Positions 47,214-55,694 are shown, counted from the first letter of the stretch. The stretch: 64,000 bases of DNA from Herbaspirillum sp. LeCh32-8 (GCF_017814915.1 NZ_JAGIPZ010000001.1:28399-92398), one strand, 5' to 3'. Notes: generated by a model from the sequence alone, not told the origin. Numbers and translations: made by a program.

Positions 47214-47242
47214 ACGCCATCGTGACACGGTGGCGTTTTTCA
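47214..47242 (+). terminator. Rho-independent terminator
   Basis: ACGCCATCG and CGGTGGCGT (loop TGACA) are followed by TTTTTC. It lies 190 bases after the DUF2026 stop and probably ends that transcript. Confidence 0.75.
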
Positions 47243-47387
47243 TTGTTCATCCGGATTGCCTTTTCATTTTGTTGCGTTCCTCACGATTGCGATGGCGATC
47301 GGCAAGACCGCGCCGCGCCTTTCATCCGCAATCGTCCGCGCCCCGATCAAGAGGGCGCATTGTCATGCCGGTGTCACACGCGCGCAT

Positions 47388-47466
47388 TAATATCCTGCCT
47401 GTCTCCTCTGTACCTGTTGCAGATGTTTCGCCTGCGATGCGAGCGCATCGCAGGCTATTTTTTTCA
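47388..47466 (+). ncRNA. Second candidate small RNA starting GTCTCCTC
   Basis: TAATAT (47388-47393) could be a -10; eight bases later GTCTCCTCTGTACC begins at 47401, followed by the hairpin CCTGCGATGCG-AG-CGCATCGCAGG (47431-47454) and a T tract. The predicted product is about 65 bases. Layout and 5' end match the unit at 44993. No good -35 is seen, so the promoter is tentative. Confidence 0.45.
47431..47465 (+). terminator. Rho-independent terminator of the second small RNA
   Basis: An 11-bp perfect stem with a two-base loop is followed by CTATTTTTTTT. No annotated gene lies between this and the previous terminator at 47214, which itself points to a short transcript ending here. Confidence 0.85.
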
Positions 47467-47784
47467 AGCGGGCGCCTGCCCGTCACCGCATTCCAGTCTC
47501 TCTCGTAGAGCATCACGCCAACGCCGGACAGTGGCGTCATAACCCGGCAGTACGCACACGTATTGGAAGTCGCGATCCTCCCTTCCCGGCAAGCGCAAGC
47601 GGACCCGGTCACGCGACGCGGGGTGCGTCTCCACCCGCCTGCGGTTTGTCGTGAGCTGTGGGCGGGTGACACCTGATTGCCTTCTCTTGTGTTTCTGCTT
47701 TTCCCTTTCTGCTTTTCCCTTTTTCTTCCCGCGTTTTCTTCTTTTGCCTGCAGTGCTGCCATCGGTTTGCACAAGAACGTGCGG

Positions 47785-48805
47785 CCAATGGAATTCCTTT
47801 TCCGATCAAGGACTTGGGTGGCTTGTTAACGCCTTTTCCACAGGCTTGCCACCAAAATATGTGGATATCCGGCGCGTCAGCCCGACGGCCGGCGCAGCAG
47901 CATGGCCTGATGCGCCGCGCCGACCGTGTTGCCCATGATGTGCCGCGCTTTGCTACGGAAGGGGAAAGTCCTTTGCGATCAAGGACTTGGTGTGCTTGCT
48001 CAGTGCTTCTCCACAGGCTTGCCACCAAAAAGTGTGGATATCTGCCCGAACCCGGCGCGCGCGGCAGGCGCTGCACCTGACGCCCGGTTTGGGGAAGTCT
48101 CTTGCTGCCACGCTTTGCTACGCAAGAGGAAAGTCCTTTGCGATCAAGGACTTGATCCACTTGTTAACGGCTTCTCCACAAGCTTGCTACCAGAATATGT
48201 GGATATGTCCGGGGTTGCGGCAGCCTGGTTTTCCGTCATTTTCACCCCCGTTGCCACGCATTGTTGCGAAAATGAAAAGTCCTTTCGAATCAATGACTTG
48301 CCTCGCTTGCTCAGGGCTTCTCCACAGGCTTGCCACCATATTGTGTGGATATTCGCGCTGCGCCACGCGCATGGGTGACGAGGAGCCGGGTTGCGCCCGC
48401 GCGCTGCCTGTTTTCTGCTTCGCGCCGCGACCGGCGTGGAAATCGTTTTCCAATCAGTGACTTAGCTGAGTTCTCAAGCTGTTCTCCACAGGCTTGCCAC
48501 CAAAATGTGTGGATATCTGCGATGCATCGCGGCCGGTTTGACGCGCTTTGCTACGGAAATGAAATGTTGTTTGCGATCAATGGCTTAAGCCACTTCTCAA
48601 GGGGTTTTGCACAGGCTTGCCACCAAAAAGTGTGGATATCTGTCGGGCCGGTGCGGCGGCGCAAGGCGCGCCGGCCGAGGAAAATGCCGGGGGCGCGGCG
48701 CTTGCCGTGGACTGGTGCGTTACAGGAAAGTCCTTTCGGATCAAGGGCTTGTCTGGCTTGTTAACGCCTTTTCCACAAGCTTGCCCCCGGAAAGTGTGGA
48801 TAAGC
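47785..48805. repeat. Array of seven modules with inverted DnaA-box-like pairs
   Basis: Seven related modules of about 80-100 bp are separated by unrelated spacers. Each has (i) a hairpin AAGTCCTT-N7-AAGGACTT holding GATC, best in copies 2 and 3; (ii) CTTGTTAACG or a variant; (iii) a left box TTYTCCACA; (iv) the conserved GGCTTGCCACCAAAA; (v) a right box TGTGGATAT. Right boxes start at 47860, 48033, 48198, 48344, 48508, 48631 and 48795; the last is TGTGGATAA, a perfect DnaA box in reverse. Boxes are 15-19 bases apart. There is no dnaA, dnaN, rep or par gene nearby. Spacing is irregular (123-173 bp), unlike CRISPR. Confidence 0.85.
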
Positions 48806-48962
48806 CGGCCGATGGAAATCGCAAGGACGATGGCGTCGGGGCAGGGGGGATTGGAGGGAGAGGGAGAGGGAGAGATCGCCGCCGCGGGACGCACGCAGCA
48901 AGCGCAGCGCAGGATGGGGAAGCGGAGACGACGCCGCCCCGGGCGGGGCGGCGCAAAACGGA

Positions 48963-49739
48963 TCAGCCGTTGTTGTCGGGCGCAGTGTAAGGCTCGACCT
49001 TGACGGCGCTCATGCTGTAGCCGGAGGCGCCCATGGAAGAGTCGGAGCGCTCCACCTTGATCACGCCGCTGATCCAGACCGCGTCCATGGTGCGCACATC
49101 CTTGACTGCCTTGGCGCTCTTGACGTGGATGATCTGGTTGGCCGGCGGCGGCGGCACGTGGATGCAGGCGCCGAAGTAGGGCACCAGCAGGAATTCCTTC
49201 AAGGCCTCGCCTTCACGGTCGAGCGAGACCACAAAGCCTGGCAGGCGCACGGCCTTGCCTTCCACCGAGGCGTCGACCGGGGCCTGTTTCCAGTACTTCT
49301 TGGCCTTCCACAATGCGGCATCGGCGCGCGGGTCGTTGTCGTCCATCTGGTCCAGCTTCAGGCCCTTGAACGGCGCCATGGCGTCCCAGTCCTTCGGGAT
49401 CAGGCTTTCCCAGGCGATCTCCTGGAAGCCGTTGACGGTCTTGCCCGAGGCCTTGTAAGGCTGGTCGGCGTCGGTAACGCTTTGCTTCAGATGCTCGCCC
49501 ACCTGGTACTGGCCGCCGGAGGCGGCAGCCACGCCATCGACGGTGCTGCCGGCGTTGGCGCGGGCGGTGACGGCGGGAACGGCGCCAGCCAGCGGCGCGT
49601 CGGCGGTTCGGGGGGCTGCTGCGACGTCGGCCGCCGGCGCGGCAGCAGGCTCGTCGCCGGAATGCGCCAGCAGTCGCACACCGGTGCCGACCAGCAGGCC
49701 GGCAGCGACGATGCCGCCCATCCAATATACGGTTTTCAT
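48963..49739 (-). CDS. DUF3299 domain-containing exported protein
   Basis: The 258-residue protein has an N-terminal hydrophobic signal/anchor (residues 5-25), an Ala/Pro-rich linker to about residue 75, and a DUF3299 domain from FQEIAWESLIPKDWD to the end. The domain carries FGACIHVPPPPANQIIHV, a conserved Cys-His metal-like segment. It is the last gene of the minus-strand zinc-linked unit, 15 bases after the FtsX-like permease. It probably acts in the periplasm with that transporter; the biochemical role is unknown. Confidence 0.85.
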   Translation of the reverse strand: MKTVYWMGGIVAAGLLVGTGVRLLAHSGDEPAAAPAADVAAAPRTADAPLAGAVPAVTARANAGSTVDGVAAASGGQYQVGEHLKQSVTDADQPYKASGKTVNGFQEIAWESLIPKDWDAMAPFKGLKLDQMDDNDPRADAALWKAKKYWKQAPVDASVEGKAVRLPGFVVSLDREGEALKEFLLVPYFGACIHVPPPPANQIIHVKSAKAVKDVRTMDAVWISGVIKVERSDSSMGASGYSMSAVKVEPYTAPDNNG

Positions 49740-49754
49740 GTCAGGAGTCGGAAT

Positions 49755-51023
49755 TCAGATGCGTGGAGTCAGGCCGTCGGACAGGCTCAGGCGGTAGGCG
49801 CGCAGCCCCGGCAGCAGGCTGGCGGCAAAACCGGCGAGAACGGTCCAAAGCAGCAATTGTAATTCGCCTGCGGCAGGCCAGGCAGGCTGCAGCGCGATGC
49901 CGAACTGCGACGCCAGCATCGGCCCCAGCGCCAGCAGCAGCGCCGTCAGCAGCAGCACGCCCAGGATCACGCCGGCCAGCATCACGCCCAGGCCTTCGAT
50001 GGACAGCAGCAGGAATACGTCCCATGGCCGCGCACCCACCGAGCGCAGGATCGCCAGCTCGCGCCGGCGCTCGCCCAGGCTGGCCAGGATCGCCGCCACC
50101 AGGCCGGCCAGGCCGACCACCACCACCATGCCGGAGACCACCAGCAAGGCGTTCTCGCCGATGCCGACCACGTCCCACAGCTGGTCCAGCGCCACGCCCG
50201 GCAGCACCGCCATCAGCGGCTCCCTGAAGCCGTCGCCGTCGGCGATGTCGCGCTGCAGGGCGAACACGCGCGCGCGGCTCTTCAGGCCCACCAGCACGGC
50301 GGTGATGCTTTTGGGCGTGAGATCGAACTTCTTCACCAGGTTGGCGGCGATGTGCACGCCGGGCAGCGGCGCGCCGCCTTCCCAGTCGAGGTGGATGGCT
50401 TCCATGCCGGCCAGGCCGATGTGCACGGTGCGGTCCACCGGGGTGCCGGTGCGCGCCAGGATGCCGGTGACGACGAAGGGTTTGTCGGCATGCTGGGTCA
50501 AGCCCAGGCCGCCCATGCCATGGGCCAGCACGATGTGGTCGCCCAGTTTGTAATGCAGCTTGTCGGCCACCTCGGCGCCGAGCACGGCTTCGAACACGTC
50601 GGCGAAGGCGCGGCCCTGCGCCAGCTGCAGCGCGCGGCCGTCGCCGTAGTGGAAGTGGCGGAAGTAGTCCTCGTTGGTGGCCAGCACCGGGAAGCCGCGG
50701 TGCGAGTCGCCCAGCGAGAGCGGGATGGTCCAGGCCACCGCCGGGTTGCGCGCCAGGCTCTGGGCGCTGTCCCAGCCCATGTTGTTGGTGGCGCCGCCAA
50801 TGCGGAAGATCGAATAGAGCATCAGCTGGATCGGGCTGGTGCGCGCGCCGACCACCAGATCGGTGCCTGACACCGATTGCGAGAAGCCGGCGCGCACTTC
50901 GTGGCGCACCCGCTCGATGCCCAGCAGCATGGTGGTGGACAGGGCGATGGCCAACAACATCAGCCCCAGCGTGAACCGGCGGTTCCAGGCGCTTTTCGCG
51001 GCCAGGCGCAGCAGCAGCTTCAT
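49755..51023 (-). CDS. FtsX-like ABC transporter permease
   Basis: The 422-residue protein has an N-terminal helix, a large periplasmic MacB-PCD-type domain, and three C-terminal helices of the FtsX/LolC/MacB class (VVVVGLAGLVAAILASLGERR, then ELAILRSVGARPWDVF, the coupling region). Such systems are mechanotransmitters rather than importers. The ATG at 51023 overlaps the ATPase stop. Context with ZrgA-like and DUF3299 proteins suggests an envelope function connected with zinc. Confidence 0.88.
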   Translation of the reverse strand: MKLLLRLAAKSAWNRRFTLGLMLLAIALSTTMLLGIERVRHEVRAGFSQSVSGTDLVVGARTSPIQLMLYSIFRIGGATNNMGWDSAQSLARNPAVAWTIPLSLGDSHRGFPVLATNEDYFRHFHYGDGRALQLAQGRAFADVFEAVLGAEVADKLHYKLGDHIVLAHGMGGLGLTQHADKPFVVTGILARTGTPVDRTVHIGLAGMEAIHLDWEGGAPLPGVHIAANLVKKFDLTPKSITAVLVGLKSRARVFALQRDIADGDGFREPLMAVLPGVALDQLWDVVGIGENALLVVSGMVVVVGLAGLVAAILASLGERRRELAILRSVGARPWDVFLLLSIEGLGVMLAGVILGVLLLTALLLALGPMLASQFGIALQPAWPAAGELQLLLWTVLAGFAASLLPGLRAYRLSLSDGLTPRI

Positions 51024-51748
51024 GCCGACTCCTCGGGCGCGGCGGTGCGGTTGATCTGTTCCAGCGCGATGCGGCGGTGGAAGCGTTCGGCCAGGCGCAG
51101 GTCGTGGCTGACGAACACCAGCGCCGAATCGCCATGGCCGCATTCCCGTTGCAGCAGGTCGAGGAAGGCTTGCTGGCGATCGCTGTCGAGCGCCGAGGTC
51201 GGCTCGTCGGCGACGATGATCTCGGGCCGGCCGATCAGCGCGCGGGCAGCAGCCACGCGCTGTTGCTGGCCGATCGAGAGCTGCGTCACCGGCCGCGTCC
51301 ACAGCGCCGGCGCCAGGTCCAGCGCGGCCAGCAGCGACTGCGCCGCCTGTTTGAGGTCGGCGCCCTGCTGCAGGGCGCGTTGCTTGCGATAGGCGGAGAA
51401 CTGGCAAGGCAGCAGCACGTTGTCGATGATCGAAAGATAAGGCAGCAGGTTGAACTGCTGGAAGATGAAGCCGATGTGGTCGACCCGGAACTGGTCGCGG
51501 CGCGCTGCCGGCAGGCGTTGCAGCGCCTGTCCCAGCACTTCCGTGCTGCCCGACTGCGGGGCGATGATGCCGCCGATGGCGGCCAGCAGGGTGCTCTTGC
51601 CGCTGCCGCTGGGGCCGCTGATGAAGACATGCTCGCGCGCCTCCACCCGTAGTTCGTCGAGCGCCAGCGCGGGATGCGGCTGGCCGGGCCAGGTAAAACT
51701 GAGGTCGCGCAGATGGATTGCGGCGGGGACGGGCTGTGGCTGGTTCAT
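51020..51748 (-). CDS. LolD/MacB-type ABC ATPase
   Basis: The 242-residue ATPase has Walker A GPSGSGKSTLLAA, Q-loop IFQQFNLLPYLS, signature LSIGQQQRVAAAR, Walker [13 protein letters not shown] and H-loop FVSHDLR. The sequence is closest to the LolD/MacB/YbbA group that pairs with FtsX-type permeases. The ATG at 51748 gives family length; a TTG further upstream at 51811 would add a non-conserved stretch. It overlaps the permease by four bases. Confidence 0.9.
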   Translation of the reverse strand: MNQPQPVPAAIHLRDLSFTWPGQPHPALALDELRVEAREHVFISGPSGSGKSTLLAAIGGIIAPQSGSTEVLGQALQRLPAARRDQFRVDHIGFIFQQFNLLPYLSIIDNVLLPCQFSAYRKQRALQQGADLKQAAQSLLAALDLAPALWTRPVTQLSIGQQQRVAAARALIGRPEIIVADEPTSALDSDRQQAFLDLLQRECGHGDSALVFVSHDLRLAERFHRRIALEQINRTAAPEESA

Positions 51749-51858
51749 GTCAGGCGGACGGCGGGAAGCGAGGGAAGCAAACGAGGCGGCAGGCGCATGA
51801 TACGCCCGCAAGCTGTCGGCGGCATGACTCCCCGGTCACGCCGCAGGGAGCAGTAGCA

Positions 51859-52458
51859 TCAGTTGACCGGAATCACGCTGTTGCCTGGTGTCAGCTGGAA
51901 GGCGGCCTGCTTCTTGGGCGTGGCCAGTTGCACGTCGATGCGCTGGAAGCCGGGGAAGGCGCGCAGCAGGCCGCCGACATCCACCGTGTTCAGCGCGCCG
52001 GGGCTGGCGCAGACCAGGGTGAAGTCGCCATCGAGGTCGGCATGACCGTCGGTGGGCGCCTGTTGCGTGTTGGGCGTCTTCTCGCCCAGCAGGGCCGGCG
52101 GCAGCACGGCGGACTCCAGCTGCACTTCAGCCGGCTTGCACTGCGCGGCCGGGTCGGTCACGAAGATGCGGGTGACGTCGCGCAGCATCTTGGCGGCGGC
52201 TTCCACGGTGTCCTTGTCCTTTGTGCTGGTGGCGGCGTGCTCGAAGCCGACCAGGTTGATCAGCGGGGAGTCCAGGTGCAGCGTCAGCGTGTTGCCTTCC
52301 AGCGCCACGTCCAGCTTGCCCACGCCATGCACGTGGGCCGGGTGGTTGCCTTGATGATCGTGGGCGTCGGCCGCGTGGACCGTCTGGGCCGCGGCGGCGC
52401 ACAGGATCAGAGGCAGGGCAAGGGCGGCAGGGGAGAGGCGGGACGTGAAGCGGGGCAT
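51859..52458 (-). CDS. ZrgA/DUF2796 family zinc-uptake protein
   Basis: The 199-residue precursor has a signal peptide (LALPLILCAAAAQTVHA) and a His-rich segment at the mature N-terminus (DAHDHQGNHPAHVHGVGKLDVALEG) that begins the DUF2796 domain; HAHVHG-type motifs are diagnostic. ZrgA in Vibrio supports zinc import in the periplasm. It is first of the minus-strand unit and faces znuCBA across a shared control region. Its start at 52458 gives an intact signal peptide. Confidence 0.88.
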   Translation of the reverse strand: MPRFTSRLSPAALALPLILCAAAAQTVHAADAHDHQGNHPAHVHGVGKLDVALEGNTLTLHLDSPLINLVGFEHAATSTKDKDTVEAAAKMLRDVTRIFVTDPAAQCKPAEVQLESAVLPPALLGEKTPNTQQAPTDGHADLDGDFTLVCASPGALNTVDVGGLLRAFPGFQRIDVQLATPKKQAAFQLTPGNSVIPVN

Positions 52459-52554
52459 GAGCGGCTTTCTGGTCTGAAATGAACGGTGTTGCTGCGAACG
52501 GATGCAGGTCAAGCTCGGCATTTTGAACCTGCCTGCCGGAAAAATTCAGTCTTG

Positions 52555-52617
52555 TTACATTCTGCAACAGGGTTGCATTATAATTCGGTCTTTCCCGATT
52601 TTTGCAACAGGGTTGCG
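52555..52617. promoter_or_regulatory. Zinc-locus promoter with two TGCAACAGGGTTGC operators
   Basis: A perfect -10 TATAAT (52579-52584) and a weak -35 TTACAT (52555-52560) drive the znu side. The palindrome TGCAAC-AGG-GTTGCA (52563-52577) fills the spacer, and an almost identical copy lies at 52603-52617, exactly 40 bases on and past the start point. Placement fits a repressor, most likely a Zur-type protein that blocks transcription when zinc is plentiful. The regulator gene is not in the window. Confidence 0.72.
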
Positions 52618-52744
52618 GTACGTGCCGGCAGATTCCGGATCGCCGCCGTCGCTCGCCTTGTTTTCTCAGCTTTTGCGCGTGCGCTGTGCATGCGCATCCT
52701 TCTTAGTCAGGTTGTCCGTGGTGTCGGTTCTCTCTCGTTTATTG

Positions 52745-52858
52745 ATGAAGCAAGGCGTGCTCGCCAGCCCCTGGTGGGTGCGCGTGCTGGCTGTCGTGCC
52801 GGTATGCCTGCTGCTGTGGCTGGGCGTGATGTGGGCGTTGGGGGAGGCCGGGCAATGA
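52745..52858 (+). CDS. 37-residue membrane protein overlapping znuC
   Basis: The ORF reads MKQGVLASPWWVRVLAVVPV then CLLLWLGVMWALGEAGQ, a single-helix protein whose stop overlaps the znuC ATG as ATGA. This coupling and the promoter upstream argue that it is translated. No clear ribosome site is visible and a GTG at 52721 could extend it. I do not recognise a family; it may be a small partner of the zinc transporter. Confidence 0.6.
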   Translation: MKQGVLASPWWVRVLAVVPVCLLLWLGVMWALGEAGQ

Positions 52859-53727
52859 ATACCCTGACCGCCGCCATTTCCCTGGAGAACCTGACCGTCA
52901 GCTATCGCCGGCATCCGGCGCTGCACCACGTCAACGGCGCATTTGCGCGCGGTTCTCTGACCGCCGTGGTCGGCCCCAACGGCGCCGGCAAGAGCACCTT
53001 GCTCAAGAGCATGTTGGGGCTGGTGCGCTGTAATGACGGTCGCGTGATCACCCATGTCGACGTCAAGCGCATCGCTTATTTGCCGCAGCAGGCCGAGATC
53101 GATCGCAGCTTCCCGATCTCGGTGCAGGACTGCGTGTTGCTGGGTTACTGGCAGGCGCAGGGCAACTGGGGCGGCATCGACGCCGGCATGGCCGAACGCG
53201 CGCGCCGCGCGCTGGCGGCGGTGGGGCTGGAGGGCTTCTCCGACCGGCCGGTGTCGAGCCTGTCGGTGGGCCAGTTCCAGCGCGTGCTGTTCGCCCGCAT
53301 CCTGCTGCAGGATGCCGAGGTGATTCTGCTGGACGAGCCCTTCAACGCCATCGATTCCCGCACCACCGGCGACCTGCTGCGCATCATCGCTGCCTGGCAT
53401 GCCGAGCGCCGTACCGTGATCGCGGTGCTGCACGACCATGATCAGGTGCGCCGCGCCTTCCCCCAGACGCTGCTGCTGGCGCGTAACGTGGTGGCCTGGG
53501 GCGAGACCGCCGACGTCATGTGCGAAGACAACCTGCTGCGCGCGCGCGCCATGGCCGAGGCGGTGGACGAGCATGCCGACATCTGCGAGGTCAGCGAGGC
53601 CGAGGTGCTGGCGCTGTCGCGCCTGCATGACGACCATACCGGCCATGCGCACGCGGGCGCGCATCACCACCACCATCATCATCACGACGGCGGCGCGCAA
53701 GCCGGCACGAAAGGCGGCCTGCAATGA
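52855..53727 (+). CDS. znuC: Zinc ABC transporter ATP-binding protein
   Basis: ZnuC powers high-affinity zinc import. The 290-residue ATPase has Walker A GPNGAGKSTLLKS near residue 42, signature LSVGQFQRVLFAR, Walker B VILLDEPFNAID and H-loop VLHDHDQV. The C-terminus is histidine-rich with eight His in a row, consistent with zinc sensing or buffering. The ATG at 52855 is chosen by the ATGA overlap; the longer frame from 52486 is non-homologous. It overlaps znuB by four bases. Confidence 0.9.
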   Translation: MNTLTAAISLENLTVSYRRHPALHHVNGAFARGSLTAVVGPNGAGKSTLLKSMLGLVRCNDGRVITHVDVKRIAYLPQQAEIDRSFPISVQDCVLLGYWQAQGNWGGIDAGMAERARRALAAVGLEGFSDRPVSSLSVGQFQRVLFARILLQDAEVILLDEPFNAIDSRTTGDLLRIIAAWHAERRTVIAVLHDHDQVRRAFPQTLLLARNVVAWGETADVMCEDNLLRARAMAEAVDEHADICEVSEAEVLALSRLHDDHTGHAHAGAHHHHHHHHDGGAQAGTKGGLQ

Positions 53728-54611
53728 CGTGGTTGTCCGCCTTCCATCAATTCGCCCTCGAACCCTTCCAGGAATTTTCTTTCATGCGCCGCGCACTGGT
53801 AGCGGCGTTCGCGCTGGCCCTGGGCAGCGCGCCGCTGGGCGTGCTGCTCACGCTGCGCCGCATGAGCCTGTTCGGCGAGGCCTTGAGCCACGCGGTGTTG
53901 CCGGGCGTGGCGGTGGGCTTCATCTTTTTCGGCCTGTCGCTGCCGGCGCTGTCTATCGGCGGCTTTGCCGCCGGCGTGCTGGTGGTGGCGGTGGCCGGCT
54001 GGATCAGTCGCCACACCGAGCTCAAGGAAGACGCCAGCATGGCCGCCATCTATGTGGTGGCGCTGGCGCTGGGCGTGATCCTGATTTCGCGCCACGGCAC
54101 CCAGCTTGACCTGCTGCACATCCTGTTCGGCAACGTGCTGGGCGTGGACAGCGAAGGCCTGGTGCTGATCGCCGGCGTCGCCAGCGCCAGCGTATTGCTG
54201 ATCGCCGCGCTGTACCGCGGCCTGCTGCTGGAAAGCTTCGACCCGGCCTACATGGCCGTGGGCGGCGGACGCAGCGGCGGGGCGATCTACCAGCAGGTGT
54301 TCCTGATGCTGGTGGTGATGAACCTGGTGGCCTCGTTCCAGACCCTGGGCACCTTGATGGCGGTCGGCCTGATGATGCTGCCGGCGGTGTCGGCGCGACT
54401 GTGGCACGACACGCTGCCGGCCCAGCTGTGCAACAGCGTGCTGCAGGCGGCCATCGCCGGCTATGCGGGGCTGCTGATTTCCTACTACGCCTCGGTGCCG
54501 TCGGGCCCGGTGATCATCGTCTGCGCCGGCGTGCTGTACGCCGCCTCGCTGCTGCTGGCGCCGCGCGGCTGGTTGCCGCGCCTGCTGCGCCGGCCGCACC
54601 TGCGGGGCTGA
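53724..54611 (+). CDS. znuB: Zinc ABC transporter permease
   Basis: The 295-residue ABC-3 permease has eight to nine helices; LLTLRRMSLFGEALSHAVLPGVA near residue 40 and KEDASMAAIYVVALALGVIL are the ZnuB/MntB family hallmarks. It forms the membrane channel for zinc entry and overlaps znuC by four bases. Confidence 0.92.
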   Translation: MTWLSAFHQFALEPFQEFSFMRRALVAAFALALGSAPLGVLLTLRRMSLFGEALSHAVLPGVAVGFIFFGLSLPALSIGGFAAGVLVVAVAGWISRHTELKEDASMAAIYVVALALGVILISRHGTQLDLLHILFGNVLGVDSEGLVLIAGVASASVLLIAALYRGLLLESFDPAYMAVGGGRSGGAIYQQVFLMLVVMNLVASFQTLGTLMAVGLMMLPAVSARLWHDTLPAQLCNSVLQAAIAGYAGLLISYYASVPSGPVIIVCAGVLYAASLLLAPRGWLPRLLRRPHLRG

Positions 54612-54652
54612 ATTCCTTTCGCGTCCTTTCCCGTCTTTTCTTCGGAGTCTGC

Positions 54653-55597
54653 ATGAACCTGCTGCGTCCCATTTCCTTCCTGCTGGCCGGCCTGTCGCTG
54701 GCGGCCGGCGTATCCGCCACGGCTGCCGAGCGCATCCCGGTGGTAGCCAGCTTCAGCATCCTGGGCGACATTGTCGCCAATGTCGGCGGCGAGCGTATCG
54801 CCGTGACCACGCTGGTCGGCCCCGATGAGGACGCCCACGTGTTCCAGCCGGCGCCGGACGACATCAAGTCCGTCTCGCGCGCCAAGCTGGTGGTGGTCAA
54901 CGGCCTCGGTTTCGAAGGCTGGATGGAGCGCCTGGCGCAGTCGGCCAATTACCGCGGCGCCATCGTGACCGCCTCGGCCGGCATCAAGGCCCGCGAGCGC
55001 GCCGATGACGAGCATGAGGGGCACGACGATCACGACCATGCCGGTCACGATCACCATCATCACGGCAAGGACGATCCGCACGCCTGGCAGGATCCACAGA
55101 ACGTGGTGGTCTACGCGCGCAACATCGCCGCCGCGCTGGCCAAGCTGGACCCGGCCGGCGCCGAGGTCTACAAGAAGAACGGCGAGGCCTATGTCGCCAA
55201 GGTGCAGGAGCTGGATCAGTGGGCCGCGCAGCAGTTTGCGCAGATCCCCGAAGCCAAGCGTCGCGTGATCACCTCGCACGACGCCTTCGAATACTTCGGC
55301 GCGCGCTACAAGGTGCGCTTCCTGGCGGCGCAGGGCGTGTCCACCGACAGCGAGCCCAGCGCCAAGCAGGTGGCCTCGCTGATTCGCCAGATCAAGAGCG
55401 AGAAGATCAAGGCGCTGTTCTTCGAGAACATGGCCAACCCCAAGCTGCTGCAGCAGATCGGCCGCGAAGCGGGCGTGAGCGCCGGCGGCAAGCTGTATGC
55501 CGACGCGCTGTCTAAGGTCGGCGGCCCGGCGCCGGACTATCTCTCGCTGATGCGCTACAACGTCAGCCAGCTGCTGGAGAAGATCCGCCTCAACTGA
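54653..55597 (+). CDS. znuA: Zinc ABC transporter substrate-binding protein
   Basis: The 314-residue periplasmic protein has a signal peptide ending near SATAAE and the cluster A-I (SBP_bac_9) fold. Metal ligands appear as DEDAHVFQPAPDD, HAWQDPQN and TSHDAFEYFG. A long His/Asp loop (DDEHEGHDDHDHAGHDHHHH) near residue 120-140 is the zinc-capturing loop typical of ZnuA. It ends the znu operon. Confidence 0.94.
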   Translation: MNLLRPISFLLAGLSLAAGVSATAAERIPVVASFSILGDIVANVGGERIAVTTLVGPDEDAHVFQPAPDDIKSVSRAKLVVVNGLGFEGWMERLAQSANYRGAIVTASAGIKARERADDEHEGHDDHDHAGHDHHHHGKDDPHAWQDPQNVVVYARNIAAALAKLDPAGAEVYKKNGEAYVAKVQELDQWAAQQFAQIPEAKRRVITSHDAFEYFGARYKVRFLAAQGVSTDSEPSAKQVASLIRQIKSEKIKALFFENMANPKLLQQIGREAGVSAGGKLYADALSKVGGPAPDYLSLMRYNVSQLLEKIRLN

Positions 55598-55694
55598 GCG
55601 CGGACGCGCCGCGACCAAATCGCGTATGCTTGTGGCCTTCGCGCCGGGCTGGTGCCCGGCGTGTTCCATTGCACCCTATAAGGAGAAGACAAGC

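Noticed and set aside
47464-47772. Minus-strand frame of 102 residues
   Set aside because: The last 60 residues look somewhat protein-like, but the first 40 are a Lys/Arg run from a pyrimidine-rich tract, no ribosome site is seen, and I recognise no family. Left undecided and not annotated.
47609-48160. Minus-strand protein-coding frame of 183 residues across the DnaA-box array
   Set aside because: It translates the repeat modules into recurring phrases (IFWWQACGKG, LDRKGLSPSVAKRG), which is a by-product of the DNA repeats.
47785-48805. CRISPR array
   Set aside because: Repeats are 80-100 bp, imperfect, and spaced irregularly (123-173 bp); there are no cas genes and no uniform spacers.
47785-48805. 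The main chromosomal origin oriC
   Set aside because: No dnaA, dnaN, gyrB, rpmH or parAB gene is adjacent, and most boxes deviate by one base from consensus. A secondary DnaA-binding locus is preferred.
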